From the NCBI GenBank assembly GCA_944989445.1, contig CALYLW010000124.1:675001-739000 (forward strand): a stretch of DNA of 64,000 nt, written 5' to 3'. The position numbers and the translations under genes are program-made. Positions 1 to 9,991 of this stretch are shown piece by piece (the first letter of the stretch is position 1; the number at the start of each line of letters is the position of its first letter). The notes below the pieces were generated by a model. The model was given only the letters and a program-made list of their open reading frames with translations. It was not told where the DNA came from and made no database searches. The stretch is from Ampullaceana balthica. Its lineage: Eukaryota > Mollusca > Gastropoda > Lymnaeidae.

Positions 1-368
1 CGACAAAGTGACAGGCTTTATAAGACTGTTGACTTTCCATGTCCAAGAAAACACAACAGACAGAAGGGAGATAAGATGTATTAAATCCATACACAAATAG
101 GCGCATGTCATCATCCACTTCAAGATGCATGTTTAGGAAAGTGTTGGGTCTTTAAGACACGTCTTTATGCTAATAATAACCTTTTTTATAAAAGTGCTTT
201 CCATCTCCCACTCCTAAACGCCTAGAATCACAAGAGCTAATTTTACCCTTTCATATTCTGCTAATCCCAGGATCTATTTGAAAAAAAAAGAAAATGAAAC
301 ACAAAAAAAGAATGGAATGACGCGGTCTCTAATAGACGACAACTCTGCCAACATCCCAAGGGACGCTA
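1..368. other. AT-rich flank without a recognised gene
   Basis: No coding frame, RNA or repeat was recognised here. It lies downstream of the candidate minus-strand terminal exon at 369-689 and may include its 3' untranslated region. A homopurine A-rich run occurs near 280-312. Confidence 0.5.
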
Positions 369-689
369 TTAGTAGACGAGAAAGCACTTTCCTCCCCTGA
401 TGACAATCCCAAGTGGTGCTCCTAATGGCAATATTCTGTTGTTCCAGTCGCGGACGCTAACGATATTTTGAACTGACCAGTCCTGTAAGGATCTGGAAAT
501 GTAACAGTCAAGGAGGTCCCTGGTCAAGAGAGCCATACCGCTGGTCGTCTGGTGGTCAGTTGAAACCAGATCTATTACAGGGATAGTAGTCTGGGACACA
601 AGAAACTCAACACAGGCGACATTTCCATTTTGAATCCAGCTACGACTTGAATATTTTGACACTTGTCTTTGGTGTTGTAGAGCTGATCG
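369..689 (-). CDS. candidate last coding exon of an unidentified gene
   Basis: On the minus strand an acceptor-like TTTTCAG (AG at plus 690-691) opens into about 106 codons ending in a stop at 369-371. The frame stays open from the acceptor, and base composition is more balanced than the AT-rich surroundings. The peptide contains WIQNGNVACVEF and ends GGKCFLVY. It has no repeats, no long hydrophobic segment and no domain I recognise. There is no good ATG at its start, which fits an internal entry by splicing. A donor-like GTAAGT (plus 733-738) lies just upstream and would make a 49-nt intron, unusually short, so the true upstream exon may be elsewhere. It could instead be a fragment of an old transposon ORF. 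Function is not assigned. Confidence 0.35.
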   Translation of the reverse strand, partial: RSALQHQRQVSKYSSRSWIQNGNVACVEFLVSQTTIPVIDLVSTDHQTTSGMALLTRDLLDCYISRSLQDWSVQNIVSVRDWNNRILPLGAPLGIVIRGGKCFLVY

Positions 690-831
690 CTGAAAATATC
701 GAAGTTGTTATGTTTCTCAATCATCATGCAATACTTACCGTTCTAAGATATTTAACGTTTACCGAATATTTCTGTGACAAAAGTCTGTGATAACCTGTGT
801 TTTGTTTATCTCGAATGAAAAATATTAGTAA

Positions 832-1165
832 CTAGGGTTGTAGAGCGCCTACGGCGCCCCCTTTTTTCAAAAGCCCGAGAAACTTAAACTTGTTTGATAA
901 ATACGAAATATTAAACTTCCTGAAATGTACACAAAGTATTTTATAAATGTGTGGGTATTTGACGTCATAATATTTAACGACGAGAAACACCACACGCTCT
1001 GTTAATCTCGAAACCAAAATTATTATGATTTTCCGTCTATATTTTCAATATTAAAAAAATATGCCGATTATGTTTTAAAACTGCTTATGGACTGTTGTAC
1101 TATGTCCCTCAGCGCTACGGAGACAGTGTGTGAGTGAATGAGTGATTTGGGCTTTTATAGTGTTT
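832..1165 (-). mobile_element. Helitron-like GGCGCC-hairpin repeat, copy 1
   Basis: Starts on the plus strand with A-CTAG, then a GC palindrome (GCGCCTACGGCGC). Next comes a family segment with TTTGATAAATACGAAATATTAAAC and ACAAAGTATTTTATAA (read as two words). Read on the minus strand this is a hairpin a few bases before CTAG followed by T, the layout of a Helitron 3' end. The same sequence recurs at 1175, 54881 and 56079. No Rep/helicase coding is present, so it is non-autonomous if a Helitron. The right border is approximate. Confidence 0.5.
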
Positions 1166-1553
1166 ATATAAGAACTAGATTGTGCTGGGGCACCGTGGCG
1201 CCTGCAGCGCCCACCTTTTCAAAATCCCAACTAACTTGTTCTTGTTTGATAAATCCTAAATATTTAACTTTCTGAAATGTACACAAAGTATTTTATAATA
1301 GGGGTTTTGTCAAAAGCCCAAGTAACTTATCCTTGTTTGATAAATACGAAATATTAAAATTCCTGGAATGTACACAACGTATTTTATAATGAACCATCAT
1401 CAAATCCTGTTTTTACATTGTTCCCTTTTCCAAAATTAAAATATGAGCTAAAACAATGACATCATATAATTTTTTTTTACATTCTATCTTTAATTTATAA
1501 TCATTTTGCGCACCGATGTACACCTTGTATTTTAAAATATAAGATCAAACAAT

Positions 1554-4500
1554 CATCATCATCATTTGTCCTTTGAGTTCCTTGTGGAACATAGGGCCTC
1601 TGTCAAAGCTCGCCACTCTACACGGTCCCTTGCCAGTCGCTTCAGTTCTTCCCAGCTCTTCCCAGTCCTTCCAGCCTCGTCCAACATGCTCCGTCTCCAT
1701 GTACGCTTGGGTCTTCCTCGTTGTCGTTTGCCCTGGGGGTTCCAATCTAAGGCCTGCCTAGCCCTGCTGTTATCTTTCCTCAGGGTGTGTCCAATCCATA
1801 TCCACTTTCTTTCCTTGATTTGTTTTTCTACTGTTCTTTGTCCGCACCTCTCCCACAGTTTGGAGTTTTCGACCTTATCGAACCATTTTATTTTCCGAAT
1901 ATTTCTGAGGCATTTGTTAACAAAGGTACGGAGTCTATTTTTTGTTGTCTCTGTCGTCCGCCATGTTTCGGATCCATAAAGTAGGACCGTTTTAACATTG
2001 GTGTTAAAGATCCTTACTTTTGTTTTGACAGAGATGTGTGTAGATCTCCAGACCTGTTTCAGATTGGCAAAAGCCTGTCGCGCCAAATGTATTCTTCGTT
2101 CGATGTCCTCATCTGTTCCCCCTGATACACTGACCACACTCCCAAGGTATACAAAGTTGTTTACTTGTTCAAGGTTACGGTTTTCTACTTGGATGACTCC
2201 TTCTTGTCGGAAGTTTATTTTCAAAAATTTTGTTTTTTGAATATTTATATTGAGTCCTACTCTTTTCCCAGTCTCGCTTAAGGCTGTGATTTTGTCTTGC
2301 ATGTCTTGAAGTCTGTGGGACAGAATGGCCAAATCATCCGCAAACTCCAAATCTTCTAGTTTTTGCATTAGGTTCCACTGGATTCCTTTTCCTGAGCCTG
2401 CATAAGCTTCTTTTGTGACCCAGTCTAACACAAGAAGGAACAGAAGTTGTGAAAGGAGGCATCCTTGTTTGACTCCAGTTGTGACATGGAATTCATCTGT
2501 TAGTCTACCATTATGTACTACTTGGCAGGTGAAGTTTCGGATGATGTTAGTTATTTTGTTTGGTATTCCATATTGCCTCATTATTGACCATATAATTTCT
2601 CTATTTATGCTATCAAAGGCCTTTTCAAAGTACACAAATGTGGCATAGAGTGGAGATTGCCATTTAATAGATTGTTCTATAATTATCCGGAGTGTTGCTA
2701 TTTGGTCAATGCATGATCTTCCTTTTCTGAACCCAGCTTGTTCTTCTCGCAGGAGATCATCGCAGGCATCTTTTATTCTGTTTAGTATTGTTCTGCTAAA
2801 GGCCTTGCTTGGTACTGATAGTAGAGTAATTCCTCGCCGTTTCTCACATTGTGATAGATCCCCATTCTTTGGAATTTTAATCAGTAAGCCCCTTTTCCAT
2901 TCTGCAGGAGGGGTTTCAGTTGACCAAATTTTGTTGAAGATACCGTGGAGTTGGTTGATGATTTCAGCTCCTCCTTCTTTTAGGACCTCGGGTGGTATGT
3001 TGTCTACACCTGCTGCTTTCCCTGTCTTTATTTGATTGATGGTCGTCCATATTTCTTCTTTTGATATCTCTTCCATATTTATGTCAAGTGTTTCTCCTGT
3101 GGTCAAAACGGGTGGGTTCAGAGGGGTCGGTCTGTTTAGGACTTCCTGGAAATATTCTTTCCATCTTCTAAGCTGGTCATCTATGGAGGAAATGACTTTA
3201 CCTTGTTTATCTCGGACTGGTACATTGTAGTTAGATTTCTTGCCACTCAAGAGTTTAGTAATTTTGTATAACTGTTTTAGATCTCCTTTTCCTGCTGCTT
3301 CCTCTGCTTGTTCAGCTAGCTTATTATAAAATATTTTTTTGTCATTTCTAAGCATTTTTGTGACCTCTTTTGAAATTGTATGGTACTCTTGTTGAGTAAG
3401 TTGTTTTTGTTTTCTTGTTTTGGCTTGATTTACTTTTTGTTTTGCATGTTTCCTATCTTCAATTCTTTGCCATGTCTCATCGCTGATCCAGTGTTTTTTT
3501 TTGTTTTCCAGGGCAGGTTTTAGTATTTCCTTGCAAGATACTGTAATAATTTCTTTGAAGTTATCCCAGGTTTTGTCTATGTTTTCTTCATTATCATCAT
3601 CTAGTTGCAGTGCAGCAAATCGGTTTTTAAGGGTTAGCAGTAGTTCGTTCTTTTCCTGTGGGTTTCGGAGCTTGCCTAGGTCAAATCTGATTCGCCTGTC
3701 TGTTTTTGGTCTTTGGTTGGCTAGCTTTATTTTTAGCTTGGCCACAACCAGATGGTGGTCTGATCCAATGTCTGCTCCTCTTTTTGTTCGTACATCCTGC
3801 AATGTGCTCCTCCAGGTGTGACCTATTGTGATGTGGTCTATTTGATTCTCTGTTTTGTTGTCTGGTGAGACCCACGTTACTTTGTGGCAATTTTTGTGTG
3901 GGAAGATTGAGCATCCAATCACAAGCTCATTGAATGTGCAGAAGTTTGCAAACATCTCTCCATTTTCATTCATGTTGCCCAGTCCATGTATACCATCTCT
4001 CTCTATGTTGTCATTGCCAACTTTAGCATTCATATCGCCCATGACGACCAGTATGTCTCTTTTTTGGTATTTTATCCATTATACTTTGAAGTTGTTCATA
4101 GAATGCAACTTTATCTTCCTCAGGTGCAAGGTTGGTTGGAGCATAGCACATAATGATATGGACATTTTTTAACCTGGACAGGAATTTGGCTCTGATTGTT
4201 CTGTCTGAAATTGGCTCCCATTCAAGGAGGCTCTTAAACGCGTCTTTGTTCAAATGAGTGCTACTCCATTTTCATGAGTGTCTTCTTCATTGTCTTTTCC
4301 AGAGAAGTGCAGGATTTCACCTGATTAAAGTCTAGTTTCTTCAAATGTGTTCCACCATACTTCACTTAGTCCCAGAAATTGTAGTTTACTTTACCATCTC
4401 TTTGGCGACTTGGGCGCATCTGCCTGGTTCTAGTGGTGTTCGGACATTCCATGTTCCCAAGTTGAGAGGTGCCTTGTGGATGAGGTAATTTTTATTTTTC

Positions 4501-4636
4501 AATGGTTTGAGTAGGGTGGTCGGCCTTGTGGGATTCTGTTGACTTTCCCCACAAGGCTTCATTAGTCTCCTTTGCGGAGCTCTACTCTCACCTCTGACTG
4601 TGTTATGTGTGTTTCCTTTGCTTTCGGTTTCAGTAA
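1554..4636 (-). mobile_element. RTE-type non-LTR retrotransposon (LINE), nearly full length, inactive
   Basis: The element is bounded by a 13-bp target duplication: AAGATCAAACAAT at 1541-1553 and AAGATCAGACAAT at 4637-4649 (one mismatch). Its 3' end on the minus strand is a short (TGA)n/(ATG)n tail at 1554-1566, typical of RTE elements. At about 3.08 kb, with one endonuclease-reverse transcriptase frame and little untranslated sequence, it has the usual RTE size. It lies inside a Helitron-like repeat. Mutations in the ORF make it a dead copy, but the near-identical target duplication suggests a fairly recent insertion. Confidence 0.85.
1562..4474 (-). pseudogene. LINE endonuclease-reverse transcriptase, broken
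   Basis: The open part (1562-4042, 826 residues) starts within the APE-like endonuclease (GDMNAKVG; HKVTWVSPD; NQIDHI; GADIGSDHHLV, about residues 2-100). It continues through the reverse transcriptase (about 330-620), with FADD at residues 567-570, and ends with a C-terminal region containing GKRQRGRPKRTWRR. The endonuclease N-terminus continues upstream in another frame (4023-4253, with EWEPISDRTIRAKF and CYAPTN). A six-T run at 4060-4065 with one base too many separates the frames. Still further up, TWNVRT is readable near 4440 but stops interrupt it. Motif A reads FVYFEKAFDS, with Tyr471 where the catalytic Asp is expected. Similar proteins are often misnamed craniofacial development protein 2-like. 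Confidence 0.88.
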
Positions 4637-4879
4637 AAGATCAGACAATGACGTCATATAAAAAATTTTTACAGTGCTAATCACCACACGATTTTTAACT
4701 GCTATAGACTGTTGTACATCGTTCCTCAGCGTTCCACATCCAGTGAGTGAGTGAGTGACTTGGACTAGTATATTATTTATGTGAGAGCATTGCCATTTTG
4801 AAGGTTAGCGAAGGTTTGGAGGGAAAGAGACTGACAGGGACGAGGTTCGGCGTGCTATGAGATCCTATGGGATGTGTGT

Positions 4880-5287
4880 GGTTAGTTAGTTAGTTCCTAA
4901 GACGGCACATAGGGCAGAAGTCATTGATTTCCATTTACGACGATCCATCGCCAATTGTATTAGGTCTTGATTATTTCTTAGACCCATGGTTGAGCTTTCT
5001 CTTTTGATTGTTCCACGTAGGGTTTCTTTTGGTCTTCCTTAATTTCTTTTGCCTTTTGGTGTCCATATGAAGGCCTGCCGTGGTAGTCTTCTCTCGTCGT
5101 TTCGAAGAACTTGACCGATATAATTCCAACGCCTTCTCCTTATAAAGGTTGACACATATTCTTGGTTGGTTTCGACCATTTCACTCCATCTTATTTTTTG
5201 GAGGTATTTGTTCTCGAAGGCTTCTTATTTCTTTTCTATAGCTTGAGTGGATTTCCAGCTTTCACATCCATATGACTTATAGTTTTT
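4880..5287 (-). pseudogene. 5'-truncated LINE fragment, C-terminus of RT ORF
   Basis: On the minus strand this decodes, with shifts and a stop, to the C-terminal part of an RTE-like polyprotein. Readable pieces are RRRRWNYIGQVLRND, RQAFIWTPKGKRN and MDRRKWKSMTSALCAV. These parallel the end of the larger LINE (WIGHTLRKD, GRPKRTWRR) but are clearly diverged, so this is another subfamily. The 3' end has (TTAG)n/(AACT)n at 4881-4896. Its upstream side is cut by the palindrome beginning about 5288. Confidence 0.75.
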
Positions 5288-6250
5288 AAAAAACGTAAAA
5301 AACCAAGTTTTTGACTAAAATCCTTTATGTACGAGAAGTAACTAAAAGAATGTTCATTATAATACGCAGCGCAAGACCATCCAAAAATACAAAATTGTAG
5401 TTGTGTCGTAAAACATGTTTAAAATAATGCGCACCGATCAGGAATATGTTTATAGAAAGTGTTGTCAATAAAATACGCACCTTATTGCGCGACAGAATGT
5501 TGTTCAATATAATGCGCACCCTTACACTCTATCTCAAAAAATAACATGATACATAGGAATAAATAAAATAATCTAAAAAAATCAATAATTCAATTACGGT
5601 ACATGTGATCGATCTGAAATTTTGATACTAAATTTCAGCTCGCTAGCTTACGAGGAAGTGGGTTAAAATTGATCCAAAGTTTTGGCGACAAGCAAGGGTG
5701 CAAGGGTGCAAGCAAGCAACTAGATACCACGAGTTAATATAAAGGATTAAATTTTATTAAATCCTTTATATTATATTAACTCGCGGTGTATGCTTACTTG
5801 CTGGAGTGCCGAAAAGACTTTGCATCGATTTTTAACCCAATCCTCGTAAGCTAGCGAGCTGAAATTTTGCAGGCAGTTTTGTACCGATGATAAAACCGAT
5901 GTTTCAAGATTTCAGATCGATCGCATGCACTGTAATTAAATTATGGAATTTTTAGATTATTTTATTTATCTCCATGAATCATGTTATTTTTTTTAGATTG
6001 AGTGTCGCGGTGCTTATTATATTGAACGACCTTTCTGTCGCGCAATAAAGTGCGTATTTAATTTACAACACTTTTTATAAACATATTCCTGATCGGTGCG
6101 CATTATATTAAACATGTTTTACGACACATAACTACCATTTTGTATTTTTGGATTGTCTTGCGCTGCGTATTTGATGAACATTCTTTTAGTTACGTCTCGT
6201 ACATAAAGGACTTAAAGTAAAAAAAACTTATTTTTTACGACTTTTTTATT
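5288..6250. repeat. ~960-bp imperfect palindrome: two head-to-head copies of the AAATCCTTTATA repeat
   Basis: The left arm (5288-5757) and right arm (5758-6250) are inverted copies of one dispersed element. Shared blocks include AGTAACTAAAAGAATGTTCAT, matched at 6177-6195, and CCTGATCGGTGCGCATTATA, matched at 5434-5452. The centre, near 5757, reads AAAGGATTAAATTTTATTAAATCCTTT. Single copies of the same family lie at 11306, 22756, 41512, 54293 and 59390. There is no coding. It ends about 200 bp before the ATG of the first receptor. Confidence 0.85.
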
Positions 6251-6424
6251 TGCGTATATCTAATCAAAACAATTGTCATTAAGTCAATAGGATACATTAT
6301 GCTTACATTTGCCCTCGTCGTGTGTATATGGCATTTGTACTGCAAATTTGAAGTTGGTTTCATGTTGTTTTCTTTATCATTTATTTTATTATAAAAAATT
6401 TTAAAAATTATTTCACTTTCTTCA

Positions 6425-6448
6425 ACTGATATTTTTGTTTATTTTCAG
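6425..6448 (+). promoter_or_regulatory. candidate splice acceptor directly before the receptor ATG
   Basis: A T-rich tract (TATTTTTGTTTATTTTCAG) ends in AG at 6447-6448, and the ATG follows immediately. This suggests that an intron in the 5' untranslated region ends at the start codon. The second receptor has TTTCAG in the identical position. Confidence 0.5.
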
Positions 6449-7564
6449 ATGGCGAACATAACTAACCTTACCGACAACTCTACGGATGTTTTCACGGGTC
6501 TTAACACCGATTACCCGAGCACCATAGCGATAGACAAATACGTCACACCATTCATCTGTCTGATCGGGATCCCAGGCAACATTCTCTCGTTCGTCATATG
6601 GATGCAGCGGCGCATGCGCCACTCCTCAGGTTACTACCTGGCGGCACTCGCCCTCGATGACCTCATCTTCCTAACCCTTCACATCGTTTTCGAGATACAC
6701 GTAACCTGGAAAATACCCTTACTGGACCATCCAGTCCTCTGCGAGACTTACCCCATTCTGTTCATCGCCTCTCAGTACTTGTCCCCATTCTTCGTCCTCG
6801 GGTTCACCACCGAGCGGTACATCTCGATTTGCCACCCGTTTAAACGGGAAAAATACTGCACGATAAAACGGGCCAAAATCGTGATCGTCTGCTTCGCGGT
6901 GTTCATGCTGTGCCTGGCTGCGCCCCACGGCTACTTCTACACGATGGTGTCCGCGGAGTGTCAGGTCAGGGAGAACGTCCGCGAAGACCACACCCAGTCC
7001 ATCTACAACATCTACAACATGTCGGTGGAGATGCTCGCATTCTTCGTCGTGCCGGTGGCTGTTCTGGTCCTCAATATACTAGTCATACTTGAGCTGCGGC
7101 GACTGTCGCGGGTGGAACAGGCGCAGCTCCACGGCTCACCGCAACGGACGGCGGCGACGACCGTCATGCTCCTGGCCGTCTCGTTCTACCAGATCATCAC
7201 GACACTTCCGGTGTCCATCACGTATGCCTTATACCCAGAATTCGAGAAGCCGAATGACGGTGACCCGGATTACGAGAGAGCGAGCCACGCGTTCATGACG
7301 TACAACTTCGTGCAGACGATCATCAAAGAGTACGGGATTACGCATTACGCCTTTAATTTCATCATCTACGTCATCACGGGGAAGATGTTCAGGCAGGAGC
7401 TCAAGCGCTTACTCCTGCGCCCCTTCGGGAAACTCGCTCTCCACTTGCCCAGGGACTACACGAGTCTAAGGACTAGCGTCAGGGCCAGTGAGAACAGCAA
7501 GACTTGGGTGTCGACCAATGGGAACCACGCCAAAGAAGTAGCTACCAGTGAAACACTTTTGTAG
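6449..7564 (+). CDS. class A (rhodopsin-like) G protein-coupled receptor, peptide-receptor type, paralogue 1
   Basis: A complete 371-residue seven-helix receptor in one exon. The N-terminus has three N-glycosylation sequons (N3, N6, N10). TM1 holds G43-N44 (about 33-53) and TM2 D71 (62-85). TM3 starts at C98 and ends in E122-R123-Y124 (ERY in place of DRY). TM4 is about 142-163, C171 is the likely disulphide partner of C98, TM5 193-216, TM6 236-260 and TM7 about 284-310. TM6 has T252 where the usual toggle Trp sits, before P254. TM7 ends N303-F-I-I-Y307 instead of NPxxY, as in FMRFamide-receptor-like proteins. Intracellular loop 3 has RRLS (a PKA-type site) and EQAQLHGSPQRTAA. The tail ends ETLL. 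It acts at the plasma membrane. The ligand is unknown; a neuropeptide is likely, a chemosensory cue possible. Well over half its aligned core matches the receptor at 33305. Confidence 0.95.
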   Translation: MANITNLTDNSTDVFTGLNTDYPSTIAIDKYVTPFICLIGIPGNILSFVIWMQRRMRHSSGYYLAALALDDLIFLTLHIVFEIHVTWKIPLLDHPVLCETYPILFIASQYLSPFFVLGFTTERYISICHPFKREKYCTIKRAKIVIVCFAVFMLCLAAPHGYFYTMVSAECQVRENVREDHTQSIYNIYNMSVEMLAFFVVPVAVLVLNILVILELRRLSRVEQAQLHGSPQRTAATTVMLLAVSFYQIITTLPVSITYALYPEFEKPNDGDPDYERASHAFMTYNFVQTIIKEYGITHYAFNFIIYVITGKMFRQELKRLLLRPFGKLALHLPRDYTSLRTSVRASENSKTWVSTNGNHAKEVATSETLL

Positions 7565-9486
7565 GTATTGCTCTGTTTTTAGAATGGTTGGCCTTCGTGA
7601 TGGCGGCATTTGGATCCCAGGAGTTCAAACACCGAAGCCTTTTTCAACCCAATTCGGATGAGCGAGGTGGAGTCTTTGACTAAGACAAACCGCATCTTCT
7701 GTGATCTTTTTACAAATATCGTTTTGTGCGCAGTTTTCAAGTACAGAATATTCTTGCTTGTGCTTCCGTTATCTCTACTAATGCGAGTGTGGTTAGATTT
7801 TGTAAAACATAACTTGAACAAATGAAGTGTAAATAACCCTGTAGAGTTATTTTATCTACTTGAGCGATTGACATGTGTACGAATTGCAGGCTGGATGGCT
7901 CAGCGAGGGAACGATGTGTTTAATTCTAATTTAAAACTCATCCAAACTTGGAGAAGAAATACATTTAATTAAATTCTTTTTTTTTAAACACACATTTGTA
8001 CTTCCGAATCCGTTGTACAATTAAAAACAAATTTTGTGACGGCATTACAAATAATGTATTTTTTTTTAATTAATCAAATTTTAATCACGTCTTAATATTT
8101 AGATTACAAGCTATTTATTTGTGACTATTATAGTTACATTATTATTATTTGAATAAGGAACTGCGGGCCCTGACTTAAGATAAACGATACAGAACATTAC
8201 GATGTAAGCCTGAACGGTGTTAAAGTGAGTTGAACATAATGCAAAGTGATTTGTAAATGTGTATAAATATGCTATCATGTAAGAATAAACTATCAAATGT
8301 AAAATGTCTTATCACAATGAAATCAACCAAATCACACGTCAAGTGCCCCTACACACCCTCTTTTTCATCAATCCCTTACATTTAGATCTTGTCGAAAGGC
8401 AACTTTCGCGGCATTTCTAATGAATCCTAACCAGAAAAATAAAACCACAGTTAGGCATAATTTGAAAATACATTTTCTTTTAAAAGACATTTTAAGTTAG
8501 TTATTAAGCGCTGTTATCAAAATCAAACGAATAGACATTCATAGATAGAAACATTGCAATGATAGTTTAAAAAATCTCTGCCAGGACCGATCCATAAATG
8601 AAAGCTAAAGGAACCAATAAACTAGACATAGAAATTACATTTGTTATTGGAAAATGTATTTAGCTTATTTTTCAAAAGACGCGATGGCCAAAAAAAAGTG
8701 ATTTCTAGAAGCATTTGTTTTCTTAAATGGTGATGAACTTTGGACTTAATCGATTCGTAGTTAACAACTTCGTTGGTAGCGCTAACAACTTCGAACTGAA
8801 TATAAACTTTAAATGTTCACAACCTTGACTCCTACTTAGGCGTTACATTCTTCTAAGACTTTCCTAATGTACGGCTGCTTCTTGTCTTAATTCTTTATTA
8901 TTTTTTAAAATATAAAAAATCCCAAATAAAGATTTGAACACTTTCACTTTTGTTAATATACAATATAAACTCAACACAATAATACTACTAAATCTCTATA
9001 ACGTTTTTGATAAAATAGCCTACGACGTGTGTACTTAAAACCGGTACAGAACACAAAAGCTTACATTTTTGTATCTTAAATAAAATTCATCGCTAATCAA
9101 ATATTTACCTTGTTTTATTGGCTATTTTTTTTATCTACCTCTAATGAATTTGCTGCTCACTTATTTACATATGGAACTGGTTAATCCACGGGAGATAGGC
9201 CCTCGTTACGGTTTTAAGGCTTACATTAGTTTGCCCTCTGTGATAATACTGGTTCCTGGTTTCTCTGATCCTTGGAAGCTGAATGCTGTTTGATGCCATT
9301 TACTTTTTTTTAAGATTCCTAACCCGATAACAGCTGGAGGTACGCGCACTTACTCCATATAAATTAGTGTACGCAAATGATTCGTTCATCGGATTAGACG
9401 CGGGAAGAAATCCCCAAACAAGAAAATTTTAACTGAATAGTTTCTTAATTTAAGAGAAAACGGATTTTTACGCTGATAAGTAAAGT
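7565..9486. other. receptor 3' flank and AT-rich intergenic DNA
   Basis: The 3' untranslated region of the receptor probably begins here. AATAAA-type signals occur near 8284 and 9075, but none can be chosen with confidence. No coding region, RNA gene or clear repeat was recognised. The short frames at 7579-7825 on both strands have no family features. Confidence 0.5.
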
Positions 9487-9560
9487 GTGGGACATTCTGA
9501 ATGGCTACATGCCAGAACCACCTGTGGGACATTCTGAATGGCTACATGCCAGAACCACCA
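9487..9560. repeat. 37-bp sequence duplicated in tandem
   Basis: Two units (9487-9523 and 9524-9560), each starting GTGGGACATTCTGAATGGCT, identical except for the last base. Being nearly identical, the duplication is young. Confidence 0.95.
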
Positions 9561-9788
9561 AATCGAATAAATATAAATTAATGTTGACCCAATCTAAACA
9601 AGATTAAAACTTAATGCAAAATAGACATTTCTTAAAGAAGTCTGCTAATGGGAAGTTTTGTCGACGCTCCAACACTTGAAGACATAATGTTAAGGTTAAC
9701 CCCAGCTTGTGAACACTTCATATACCTTCAACCGAGTCTTTGTGTTTTGCTTTTTTGCGTTTTGAAAAATACGTTTTATTTCCCACAG

Positions 9789-9991
9789 AGAAACAATCCT
9801 GGTACAATAGCAGATTATTCTTCCTCACACTAATCCTCATGATTTTCATTCCCCCGATCATTCTCCACGCACACGACAGCGTCAAACAATGGAAGTCTGT
9901 TTTTCTGTTTACTGTTTGTATACTGTTGTTCCTGGCCGTCAAGTGTCTACTTGGTACAACAACAAACAACTCCGGGGCCATGTTATTATGA
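9789..9991 (+). CDS. candidate last coding exon of an unidentified multi-pass membrane protein
   Basis: A pyrimidine-rich stretch ending TTTATTTCCCACAG (9775-9788) precedes an open frame of 66 codons that ends in TGA at 9989-9991. The peptide begins KQSWYNSRLF. It has two strong hydrophobic segments: one around FFLTLILMIFIPPIIL, and one around SVFLFTVCILLFLAVKCLL, separated by HAHDSVKQWK. It then ends TTTNNSGAMLL. The GC content is higher than the flanks. I could not identify the family. No upstream exon was found between the receptor and this site, so it may belong to a gene spanning repeats, or it may be a chance frame. Confidence 0.3.

Larger units (their letters stand above)
1175..4790 (-). 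mobile_element. Helitron-like GGCGCC repeat, copy 2, split by a LINE
   Basis: Begins A-CTAG at 1175-1178, then TTGTGCTGGGGCACCGTGGCGCC and two tandem units of the family segment (about 1200-1300 and 1300-1396). The family sequence runs to 1553, is interrupted by the LINE, and resumes at 4637 with GACGTCATATA and GTGCTAATCACCACACGATT. That order matches the uninterrupted copies at 55.4-57.1 kb. The right end near 4790 carries GAGTGAGTGACTTGGAC, as other copies do. Confidence 0.5.

Noticed and set aside
1566..4172. Plus-strand open frames over the LINE
   Set aside because: They are shadows of the minus-strand reverse transcriptase ORF, with no family features.
6422..7298. Other frames inside the first receptor
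   Set aside because: Shadows of the seven-helix receptor frame.
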